Part shown: positions 1 through 5,555 of the stretch, one piece after another | Numbering within the stretch: the stretch's first letter is position 1 | How the letters are laid out: every line of letters starts with the position of its first letter | From: DATLED01 sp046597375 | GTDB lineage: Bacteria; Actinomycetota; Acidimicrobiia; Acidimicrobiales; CADCTF01 | DNA: 11,594 nt | Direction: 5' to 3' | NCBI GenBank assembly: GCA_046597375.1 | Contig: JBKJKM010000243.1 | Span: 1 to 11,594 of the forward strand | Translations under genes and position numbers: made by a program | The notes under the pieces: model-generated | The model's input: the letters and a program-made list of their open reading frames with translations, nothing else | What the model was told of the DNA's origin: nothing | Databases searched by the model: none

Positions 1-75
1 GCCGAGGCCTTGCCGCTCGACGGGCGGCTGCTCGCTGGCGCTCCCGACGCCGCCGCTCAACGTCAGTCGCCCTGA
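1..75 (+). CDS. Possible C-terminal tail of an upstream gene (5' end outside window)
   Basis: Reading from base 1 there is an open frame of 24 codons that ends with TGA at 73-75, 4 bp before the GTG start of the DUF192 gene. That spacing is typical of an operon. The tail is rich in Ala, Leu and Pro and I recognise no family in it. Most of it coincides with the dispersed repeat at 9-52, so it could equally be non-coding repeat DNA that happens to be open. The DUF192 frame is also open to base 1, so openness alone proves little here. Confidence 0.22.
   Translation, partial: AEALPLDGRLLAGAPDAAAQRQSP
9..52 (+). repeat. Dispersed repeat family A, copy 1
   Basis: This 44-bp stretch recurs at 9338-9382 in the same orientation. 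The left 14 bp (9-22 and 9338-9351) and the right 28 bp (25-52 and 9355-9382) are identical. Only the middle differs, GG here against TGC there, which is one substitution and one indel. Here the repeat lies immediately upstream of the DUF192 gene. In the other copy it lies between two converging genes. I see no transposase or target duplication, so it looks like a small dispersed intergenic repeat. Confidence 0.7.
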
Positions 76-79
76 GTTC

Positions 80-406
80 GTGCCTTGGCTTGTGCGGGAC
101 GGCGATGTCTTGGCCACGCTGGAGGTGGCAACGTCGTTCGGTGCGCGGCTGCGGGGGTTGCTGGGTCGGAACTCGCTCGAAGGGGCGCTGCTGTTGCGAC
201 CGGCCAAGTCCGTGCACACGGTGGGCATGCGCTTTGCCATCGACGTCGCCACGTGCGACCACGACCTCGTCGTGGTGGCCACCACGACGCTGCGGCCCTA
301 CCGGATGACGCGGCCCCGGCGTGAGGCTCGGTGCGTGATCGAGGCGGAGGCGGGAGCGTTCGAACGGTGGGGGCTGCGGGTCGGCGACCGGCTCGAGGTG
401 CGTTGA
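80..406 (+). CDS. DUF192 (COG1430) family protein
   Basis: This is a 108-residue protein of the DUF192 family, small all-beta proteins of unknown biochemical role. Family signatures are RLRGLLGR at residues 24-30, GALLLRPAKSVHTVGMRF at 35-52, and the C-terminal stretch EAEAGAFERWGLRVGD at 88-103. The product covers the core domain only. I see no signal peptide, whereas some homologues are secreted or anchored. GTG at 80 is the first start that fits the family N-terminus (PWLVRDG). No clear Shine-Dalgarno sequence precedes it. The stop TGA (404-406) overlaps the TTG start of rsmI, so the two are probably translationally coupled. Family assignment is firm. The function is unknown. Confidence 0.88.
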   Translation: MPWLVRDGDVLATLEVATSFGARLRGLLGRNSLEGALLLRPAKSVHTVGMRFAIDVATCDHDLVVVATTTLRPYRMTRPRREARCVIEAEAGAFERWGLRVGDRLEVR

Positions 407-1242
407 GCGGCCGGCTCGTCCTGGTGGCAACGCCGATCGGAAACCTCGGCGACCTCCCCCCACGCGCCATCGAGGCACTGTCGGCGGCCGACATCGTGTG
501 TTGTGAGGACACCCGTCACAGCCGCAAGCTGCTCGACCACGCCGGCATCCGGCCCGCACGGTTGTTGGCGGTGCACGCCCACAATGAGGCTGAGTCGGCC
601 GATCGACTCGTGCGGGAGATGGTGGCCGGCGCGACCGTCGCCTGCATCACCGACGCCGGCACGCCGGGTATCAGCGATCCGGGCGAGCGGCTGGTGGCCG
701 CCGCCGTCGCCGCGGGAATCGTCGTGGAGGTCGTGCCCGGCCCGGCCGCCGTCATCGCCGCGTTGGTCGTGAGCGGCCTGCCCACGGCCCGCTTCTGCTT
801 CGAGGGCTTTTTGCCCCGCAAGGGTCGGGAGCGGGCCGATCGCTTGGCCGAAATCGCCGCCGAGCGGCGCACCACCGTCCTCTATGAAGCACCCCACCGT
901 CTCGTGGTGACGGTACGCGATCTCGCCGAAGCGTGCGGTGGCGACCGCCGCGTCGCCATCGCACGGGAGCTCACGAAGAAGTTCGAGGACGTGTGGCGAG
1001 GCACCCTGGCCGACGCCGCCGAGCGCGTGGATTCGATGGAAGCTCGAGGCGAGCACGTGGTGGTGGTGGAGGGCGCATCCGAACCCGAGGCGGCTTCCGA
1101 CAGTGACATCGACGCCGCCCTCCGTCGGCGACTCGACGCCGGCCTCAGCGTCCGCGACGCCTCGGCCGAGGTGGCCGCCGCCCTCGACGTTCCGAAGCGC
1201 GCCGCCTACAACGCCGCCCTCCGCCTGTCCAAGCCGCGTTGA
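403..1242 (+). CDS. rsmI: 16S rRNA (cytidine1402-2'-O)-methyltransferase RsmI
   Basis: RsmI uses S-adenosylmethionine to methylate the ribose 2'-O of C1402 in 16S rRNA, in the ribosomal decoding centre. The 279-residue product (E. coli RsmI has 286) has the tetrapyrrole-methylase fold signatures: VATPIGNLGDLPPRA at residues 8-22, CEDTRHSRKLL at 34-44, HAHNE at 58-62, TDAGTPGISDPG at 83-94, VPGPAAVIAAL at 111-121, FEGFLPRKG at 133-141 and YEAPHR at 161-166. The start chosen is TTG at 403, because homologues begin just before the LVATPIGN strand and TTG overlaps the DUF192 stop as TTGA. A GTG at 331 would add 24 unconserved residues. GAGG at 395-398 may serve as a close-set ribosome site. A terminator-like hairpin lies 29 bp downstream. 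Confidence 0.96.
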   Translation: MSGRLVLVATPIGNLGDLPPRAIEALSAADIVCCEDTRHSRKLLDHAGIRPARLLAVHAHNEAESADRLVREMVAGATVACITDAGTPGISDPGERLVAAAVAAGIVVEVVPGPAAVIAALVVSGLPTARFCFEGFLPRKGRERADRLAEIAAERRTTVLYEAPHRLVVTVRDLAEACGGDRRVAIARELTKKFEDVWRGTLADAAERVDSMEARGEHVVVVEGASEPEAASDSDIDAALRRRLDAGLSVRDASAEVAAALDVPKRAAYNAALRLSKPR

Positions 1243-1243
1243 G

Positions 1244-1317
1244 GTTGCCCTTACGGTCGTGAAAAGGCACTGCGGTTGCCCTTTGCGGCCGCCGTAGGGG
1301 CAACCGCAACGCGCTGG
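1244..1317. repeat. Dispersed repeat family B, copy 1 (with embedded hairpin)
   Basis: The 17-mer at 1244-1260 recurs with one mismatch at 10295-10311. The 10-mer AACGCGCTGG at 1308-1317 recurs at 10315-10324. Here the two blocks are 47 bp apart and flank a perfect hairpin. In the other copy they are 3 bp apart. A degenerate third version of the first block (GTTGCCCTTTGCGG, 1275-1288) forms the left arm of the hairpin. This looks like a second small intergenic repeat with or without an internal insertion. Confidence 0.55.
1271..1308 (-). terminator. Hairpin between converging rsmI and abrB-like genes
   Basis: The arms TGCGGTTGCCC (1271-1281) and GGGCAACCGCA (1298-1308) pair perfectly over 11 bp, around a 16-nt loop that contains a NotI palindrome. 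Read on the minus strand, the stem is followed within 6 nt by TTTT, so it best fits a terminator for the abrB-like gene. On the plus strand no T tract follows, but the structure sits in the right place to stop rsmI transcripts too. The loop is long for an intrinsic terminator. Confidence 0.5.
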
Positions 1318-1322
1318 CCTGG

Positions 1323-1586
1323 TCAGGCGGTGGCGGTGGCGGGGGACGGCGGGGTGAGGCCATTGCGGCAGTCGGTGCAGATGGCGCGCTCGCGATAACT
1401 CGACAGCGCGTCGGGGGTGCCGCAGAACACGCACCCGGGAGAGAGTTTGCGCAACACGATGGCGTCGCCGTCGACGGAGATCTCGAGGGCGTCGCCGGTG
1501 TGGATGCCATGCAGCCGGCGCAGCTCGACGGGCAGCACGATGCGGCCCAGATCGTCGACCTTGCGGGCCATCCCCGTGTCCTTCAA
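1323..1586 (-). CDS. AbrB-type transition regulator with C-terminal four-cysteine zinc-ribbon-like tail
   Basis: This 87-residue protein is probably a dimeric swapped-hairpin (AbrB/SpoVT/MazE) DNA-binding protein. Residues 1-47 follow B. subtilis AbrB closely: MKDTGMARKVDDLGRIVLP aligns residue for residue with MKSTGIVRKVDELGRVVIP, followed by ELRRLHGI. That match is why I choose TTG at 1586 over ATG at 1571. AAAGG precedes TTG by 9 nt, and GAAGGA precedes the ATG by 7 nt, so both are workable. Residues 52-73 carry CVFC and CTDC, a likely metal site in place of AbrB's C-terminal dimer domain. The gene is convergent with rsmI and divergent from metG, the same place and orientation as abrB in Bacillus. 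Targets are unknown. Self-regulation or control of metG through the 44-bp gap is inference. Confidence 0.85.
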   Translation of the reverse strand: MKDTGMARKVDDLGRIVLPVELRRLHGIHTGDALEISVDGDAIVLRKLSPGCVFCGTPDALSSYRERAICTDCRNGLTPPSPATATA

Positions 1587-1614
1587 TGCCGGCTGCCTTT
1601 CTGCAGGAGGTCGA

Positions 1615-1620
1615 TAGGCT
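1615..1620 (+). promoter_or_regulatory. Candidate -10 element of metG
   Basis: TAGGCT fits the actinobacterial TANNNT -10 pattern and ends 10 nt before the metG ATG (1631). A transcript from it would have a leader of only a few bases. I see no convincing -35. An AGGAGG at 1605-1610 is too far from the ATG (20 nt) to be its ribosome site. Confidence 0.35.
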
Positions 1621-1630
1621 CCGCCGCGAC

Positions 1631-3145
1631 ATGGGTCGCTTCTTCGCCACCACACCGATCTACTACGTCAACGATGCGCCCCACATCGGTCATGCCTACA
1701 CCACCGTGATGGGCGACGCGCTGTGTCGTTGGCACCGGCTGTTGGGTGACGACGTCTTCTTCCTCACGGGAACCGACGAGCACGGACTGAAGATGCTGCG
1801 CGCCGCCGAGGCCCAGGGTGTCTCCCCCCAGGAGTTGGCCGGCCGCAACAGCGCGAGGTTCCGACAGGCGTGGGACGACCTCGACATCCGCTACGACCAG
1901 TTCATCCGCACCACCGAGCCGCGGCACTACGCGGCGGTGACGCGCTTCTTGCAGGCCGTCTACGACAACGGCGATGTCGAGCTGCGCACCTACGAGGGTT
2001 TGTACTGCGTGGCCTGCGAGGCGTACTACACGGAGGACGAAACCGGCCCGGAAACGACCTGCCCGATCCACACCGGACGCGCCCTCGAGTTGCTGCAGGA
2101 GGAGAACTGGTTCTTCCTCCTCTCCCGCTACGAACAGAAGCTCCTCGACTGGTACGCCGTCCATCCCGAAGCCGTGTATCCGGACACTCGCCGCAACGAG
2201 GTGCTCGGGTTCATCAAGGGCGGGCTGCAGGACATCTCGATGAGTCGTAGCTCGTTCGACTGGGGCGTGCCGCTCCCGTGGGATCCGAGCCACGTGGCCT
2301 GGGTCTGGTTCGACGCCCTGCCCAACTACATCACGGCCGCCGGCTACGGGGACGACGATTCGACGGCGTTCGATGCGTGGTGGCCCGTCGATTACCACCT
2401 CGTCGGCAAGGACATCATCCGGTTCCACGGCGTGTACTGGCCGGCCATGCTCATGTCCGCCGGTCTCGAGCCGCCGAAGACGGTGGCCGCCCACGGCTGG
2501 TTGCTCATCGCTGGCGAAAAGATGTCGAAGACGGCGCTCAACCAGATCGCGCCGGCCGACCTCGTCGCCGACTTCGGTGTGGACGGGTTCCGCTACCACT
2601 TCCTCCGCGACTCGTCGTTCGGGCCCGACGGCGACTTTTCCTACGAGGGGATGGCGGCGCGGTACAACACCGACCTGGCCAACCAGCTCGGCAACCTGTT
2701 CTCCCGCGTCGCCACCGTCGTGGGCAAGAAGTGCGGCGGGATCGGTCCGGCGCCCTCGCCCGACAGCCCCCTGGCGGCCATCGCGCGCGACGTGTACGCC
2801 GACGTCGCCGCCGGGTGGGACAAGCCCAACCCCAGTGCCGCCCTCGAAGCGACGTGGCGGCTCGTGCGCGAATCCAATGGCTATCTCGAGGACAACGAGC
2901 CCTGGAAGGCCGAGCCTGGGTCTGAGGTCGACCGGGTCATGGGCGACGCCCTAGAGGCGCTGCGGATTGTCGCCGTGCTGGCGTCCCCGGCTGTTCCGAA
3001 CGCAGCCGGCGAGATCTGGCGTCGCCTCGGGCTGCCTGGCGCCGTCGAGGACCAACGCCTGCCGGCGGCGGCCGAGTGGGGAGGCTATCCCGGCGGCCTG
3101 CCAGTGGTGAAGGGCGACGGCCTCTTCCCCCGCAAGGCGGTCTGA
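1631..3145 (+). CDS. metG: Methionyl-tRNA synthetase
   Basis: This enzyme charges tRNA-Met with methionine. The product is 504 residues and cytoplasmic. It has the class I signatures HIGH at residues 18-21 and KMSKT at 297-301, with GKDIIRFHGVYWPA at 259-272 between them. A single zinc knuckle is visible as C126, C129, C144 and H147. The C-terminal tRNA-binding dimerisation domain of the E. coli enzyme (677 residues) is absent, so this is the compact form. ATG at 1631 is chosen because homologues start just before the FFATTPIYYVND strand. An in-frame ATG at 1586 would add 15 unconserved residues and overlap the start of abrB. The gene is followed after 4 bp by tatD and probably cotranscribed with it. 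Confidence 0.97.
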   Translation: MGRFFATTPIYYVNDAPHIGHAYTTVMGDALCRWHRLLGDDVFFLTGTDEHGLKMLRAAEAQGVSPQELAGRNSARFRQAWDDLDIRYDQFIRTTEPRHYAAVTRFLQAVYDNGDVELRTYEGLYCVACEAYYTEDETGPETTCPIHTGRALELLQEENWFFLLSRYEQKLLDWYAVHPEAVYPDTRRNEVLGFIKGGLQDISMSRSSFDWGVPLPWDPSHVAWVWFDALPNYITAAGYGDDDSTAFDAWWPVDYHLVGKDIIRFHGVYWPAMLMSAGLEPPKTVAAHGWLLIAGEKMSKTALNQIAPADLVADFGVDGFRYHFLRDSSFGPDGDFSYEGMAARYNTDLANQLGNLFSRVATVVGKKCGGIGPAPSPDSPLAAIARDVYADVAAGWDKPNPSAALEATWRLVRESNGYLEDNEPWKAEPGSEVDRVMGDALEALRIVAVLASPAVPNAAGEIWRRLGLPGAVEDQRLPAAAEWGGYPGGLPVVKGDGLFPRKAV

Positions 3146-3149
3146 GCCG

Positions 3150-3917
3150 ATGTGGGCCGACTCCCACTGTCACCTCCCGTATGAGGGACTCGAGGACGTC
3201 GACGCCCACCTGGCGGCGGCTCGGGCACTCGGTGTCGGGCGGTTCATCAGCGTGGGCACCGACGCCGCCCAGTCGGCCGCCGCCATCGAGGTCGCCGGTA
3301 CCCACGACGATGTGTGGGCCACGGCGGGGCTCCACCCCCACGACGCCACGGACGGCCTTGACGGGCTGGCCGGACTTTGGGACCGCCCCAGGGTCGTGGG
3401 CGTCGGGGAGTGCGGTCTCGACTACCACTACGACTCCTCGCCTCGCGAGGTACAGCGCGAGGTCTTCGCCGCCCAGATCCGCCTGGCTCACGAGCGCGAC
3501 CTGGCCCTCGTAATCCACACCCGAGAGGCGTGGAACGACACCTGGACGATCCTTCGTGCCGAGGGTGTGCCGGCACGCACGGTCTTCCACTGCTTCACCG
3601 GCGGCGCACCCGAAGCCCGCACGTGCCTCGACCTCGGGGCCAGTCTGTCGTTCAGCGGGATCGTCACGTTCAAGGCCGCCGGCGACGTACGGGAGGCCGC
3701 CGCCCTGTGCCCACTCGACCGGCTGCTGGTCGAGACGGATTCGCCCTACCTCGCCCCCGTGCCCCATCGGGGACGGACGAACACCCCGGCCAACGTGGGC
3801 CTCGTCGGGGAGGCCGTTGCGGCGGTGAAGCATGTTCAGTCCGAGGTGGTCGAAGACGCCACCTGGACCAACACCGAAGCCGTGTTCCGTTTGGCAGAGG
3901 CGCCGGGACCCCTCTAG
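3150..3917 (+). CDS. tatD: TatD family metal-dependent hydrolase / DNase
   Basis: This is a 255-residue TIM-barrel metal hydrolase of the TatD/YcfH/YabD family. Members are described as 3'-5' DNases and some also as D-aminoacyl-tRNA deacylases. The metal ligands are visible: HCH in DSHCHL (H6, H8), E87 in GVGECGLDYHYD, H123 in VIHTREAW, H147 in VFHCFTGG and D197 in LVETDSPYLAP. Length is normal. ATG at 3150 lies 4 bp after the metG stop, and the reading starts right at the conserved N-terminal strand. The metG-tatD pairing is conserved in B. subtilis and M. tuberculosis. The stop codon is part of a TAGGGT hexamer that may be the -10 of the next gene. Confidence 0.95.
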   Translation: MWADSHCHLPYEGLEDVDAHLAAARALGVGRFISVGTDAAQSAAAIEVAGTHDDVWATAGLHPHDATDGLDGLAGLWDRPRVVGVGECGLDYHYDSSPREVQREVFAAQIRLAHERDLALVIHTREAWNDTWTILRAEGVPARTVFHCFTGGAPEARTCLDLGASLSFSGIVTFKAAGDVREAAALCPLDRLLVETDSPYLAPVPHRGRTNTPANVGLVGEAVAAVKHVQSEVVEDATWTNTEAVFRLAEAPGPL

Positions 3918-3920
3918 GGT
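3915..3920 (+). promoter_or_regulatory. Candidate -10 element upstream of the RlpA-like gene
   Basis: TAGGGT starts on the tatD stop codon. The same hexamer is found just upstream of the bS22 and TIGR02569-type genes in this window. It would give a leader of roughly 38 nt to the proposed CTG start at 3965. No clear -35 is visible. Confidence 0.3.
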
Positions 3921-3964
3921 CGTCGGACCGCAACACGTCCCGTCCCCCGACCAAGGGTGAAGTC

Positions 3965-4714
3965 CTGAGACGCAGCACACCTCAGGGACGGCGTTGGATT
4001 CCGGCGCTCCTCGTCACGATGGGCATGGTCGGATTGTCCCTCGCCTCCCTCGCCGCCTTCGACGACTCGGCTCCGGCCGAGGTGCGAGTCGACGCCGCGG
4101 CGACGGCGTCGGCGGCCTCCGACGATCTGGCGGACGCCGGCGACGATCGCCTGGCCGACGCCGCGGCGTCGGCCCGTGCGAGCCGATCGGCCGCAGCTCC
4201 TGAGGATCTCGCCTTCGCGTCGGCGATCACCGAGCCCCCGACGACCACGACGGCCGCTCCGACGACCACGACGGCGAAGCCGACGACGACAACCGCGAAG
4301 CCCACGACGACCACGGCGAAGCCGTCGACGACCACGGCGAAGCCCACGACCACCACGGCGAAGCCGACCACGACGACGACCACGGCGAAGCCGACGACCA
4401 CCACGGCGGCGCCATCGACCGCGGCGACGGCCCCGACCACCACGTCCACGATGGGTCCGTCGCCAGCGTGCTGTCGCCAGGAGGGCGGGGCGTCGTACCA
4501 CTCGTATCCGGACATCCGGACCTGCGCCCACAAGTCGCTTCCCAAGGGCACCGCGCTCCAGGTCACGAACCTGGGGAACGGGAAGACGACCACGTGCGTC
4601 GTCAACGATCGGGGTCCGTACGTCGAGGGGCGGATCCTCGACCTGTCGCGAGAGGCGTTCGCCGAGATCGCCGCCATCTCCGACGGGGTCATCCGCGTCT
4701 CGATCGAATGGTGA
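3965..4714 (+). CDS. Secreted RlpA-like double-psi beta-barrel protein with Thr/Pro-rich linker
   Basis: This is a predicted 249-residue exported or membrane-anchored protein. Residues 1-10 are basic (RRSTPQGRR) and 11-32 are hydrophobic, which is a signal peptide or anchor. Residues 33-90 are Ala/Asp-rich. Residues 92-161 are about ten 7-residue repeats of the PTTTTAK type, a flexible wall-spanning linker. Residues 174-249 form an RlpA/barwin-like barrel with CAHKSLPKGT, VTNLGNGK, NDRGPY (D215) and DLS (D226). Cys 169, 170, 187 and 211 could form disulfides. RlpA proteins act on peptidoglycan, but activity here is inference. No ATG, GTG or TTG gives a basic N-terminus. CTG at 3965, 7 nt after AAGGG, does. 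ATG at 4019 is the fallback. The gene occupies the slot of B. subtilis yabE and M. tuberculosis rpfB. Confidence 0.8.
   Translation: MRRSTPQGRRWIPALLVTMGMVGLSLASLAAFDDSAPAEVRVDAAATASAASDDLADAGDDRLADAAASARASRSAAAPEDLAFASAITEPPTTTTAAPTTTTAKPTTTTAKPTTTTAKPSTTTAKPTTTTAKPTTTTTTAKPTTTTAAPSTAATAPTTTSTMGPSPACCRQEGGASYHSYPDIRTCAHKSLPKGTALQVTNLGNGKTTTCVVNDRGPYVEGRILDLSREAFAEIAAISDGVIRVSIEW
4238..4450 (+). repeat. 21-bp tandem repeat coding for a PTTTTAK linker
   Basis: There are about ten imperfect tandem units within the RlpA-like gene. Most are 21 bp (7 codons) and one is enlarged by 6 bp to hold two extra Thr codons. The block is built from ACG/ACC Thr codons with GCG AAG CCG spacers. The last units have drifted (PSTAATA, PTTTSTM). 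Copy number could vary between strains without breaking the frame. Confidence 0.85.
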
Positions 4715-4736
4715 CGCTTCGATCGGTGCTCGGGCA

Positions 4737-5555
4737 CTGACGCTGACCCAGCGCCAGGTCGCAGACCTGATGGCGACGCACGGCCTCAAAGCCAGCCGGG
4801 CCCTCGGTCAGAACTTTGTCGCCGACCCCAACACGGTGCGGCGCATCGCCCGCCTGGCCGGCGTCGGCGCCGGCGATCAGGTCGTCGAGATCGGCGCCGG
4901 TCTCGGCTCGCTCACCCTGGCCCTCCGAGAGACGGGCGCCGCCGTCACCGCCGTCGAGATCGATCGCCACCTCGTACCAGTGCTGCGCACGATCGTCGAG
5001 CCCGTCGGGGCGACGGTGGTCGAGGGTGACGCCCTGCGGCTCGACTGGTCGGACCTGCTCGGAGAGAGGTCCGGATGGGTGCTCGTGGCCAACCTTCCGT
5101 ACAACATGGCCACGCCGCTGGTCGCCGACCTCCTCGACGGTGTCCCCGCCATCACCCGCATGCTCGTGATGGTGCAGAAGGAGGTGGGCGAGCGCCTTGC
5201 GGCCGGCGCCGGCGACGAGGCCTACGGTGCCGTGTCGGTGAAGGTCGCCTACTGGGCCACGGCCAAGGTGGTGGGCAAGGTGCCGCCGACCGTCTTCATT
5301 CCCCAGCCCCGGGTCGACTCCGCCCTCGTCGCCATCGAGCGCCGGGCCGTGCCGGCGGTCGATCCCGCCGACGTGTCGTTCGAGCGGCTCTTCACCGTCG
5401 TGCGCGCCGGGTTCGCCCATCGCCGCAAGATGTTGCGGGGCGCACTCGCCGGCGTCGTGTCGCCGGAGGCCTTCGCGAACGCCGGGGTGCGGCCGGAGGC
5501 TCGGGCCGAGGAACTCGACGTCGAGGCTTGGGGGAGGCTGGCCCGTGTCGGCTGA
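4737..5555 (+). CDS. rsmA: 16S rRNA (A1518,A1519-N6,N6)-dimethyltransferase RsmA/KsgA
   Basis: RsmA dimethylates the two adjacent adenines near the 3' end of 16S rRNA, as a checkpoint in 30S maturation. The product is 272 residues from CTG 4737. Signatures are LGQNFVAD at 23-30, SAM motif EIGAGLGSL at 51-59, VEID at 73-76, GDAL at 97-100, the catalytic NLPY at 119-122, then VMVQKEVGERL, FIPQPRVDSAL and FAHRRKMLRGAL. The N-terminal helix LTQRQVADLMATHGL aligns with the equivalent helix of B. subtilis KsgA (RTKEILKKYGF), so translation should begin upstream of ATG 4770. The only upstream candidates in frame are CTG 4737 and CTG 4743. ATG 4770 (261 residues) remains possible. The gene lies 22 bp after the RlpA-like gene and overlaps ispE by 11 bp. 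Confidence 0.95.
   Translation: MTLTQRQVADLMATHGLKASRALGQNFVADPNTVRRIARLAGVGAGDQVVEIGAGLGSLTLALRETGAAVTAVEIDRHLVPVLRTIVEPVGATVVEGDALRLDWSDLLGERSGWVLVANLPYNMATPLVADLLDGVPAITRMLVMVQKEVGERLAAGAGDEAYGAVSVKVAYWATAKVVGKVPPTVFIPQPRVDSALVAIERRAVPAVDPADVSFERLFTVVRAGFAHRRKMLRGALAGVVSPEAFANAGVRPEARAEELDVEAWGRLARVG
5531..5537 (+). promoter_or_regulatory. Shine-Dalgarno sequence that sets the ispE start
   Basis: GGGGAGG lies inside the end of rsmA, 7 nt before GTG 5545. It is one of the better ribosome sites in the window. It favours GTG 5545 over the GTG codons at 5566, 5584 and 5602 that lie inside the tandem repeat. Confidence 0.6.

Noticed and set aside
1285..1292. GCGGCCGC palindrome in the loop of the 1271-1308 hairpin as a possible operator.
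   Set aside because: An 8-bp GC palindrome is expected by chance in DNA this GC-rich, and no second copy supports it.
1586..1630. Upstream ATG extending metG by 15 residues, with AGGAGG at 1605-1610.
   Set aside because: The extension is not conserved and would overlap the abrB-type start. The AGGAGG lies inside the extension and 20 nt from the preferred ATG, so it supports neither start.
298..1653. A 451-codon minus-strand frame opposite rsmI.
   Set aside because: It is antisense to a clear rsmI. High GC content keeps other frames open, and the translation matches no family.
2519..2533. KMSKT instead of KMSKS in MetRS, considered as an active-site defect.
   Set aside because: Thr for the last Ser is a tolerated variant of this motif, and all other signatures are intact.
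4227..4737. Long minus-strand open frames rich in Val, Arg or Trp-Ser repeats opposite the RlpA-like gene.
   Set aside because: They are antisense readings of the ACG/ACC-rich PTTTTAK repeat. The low-complexity composition explains the openness, and no domain or ribosome site supports them.
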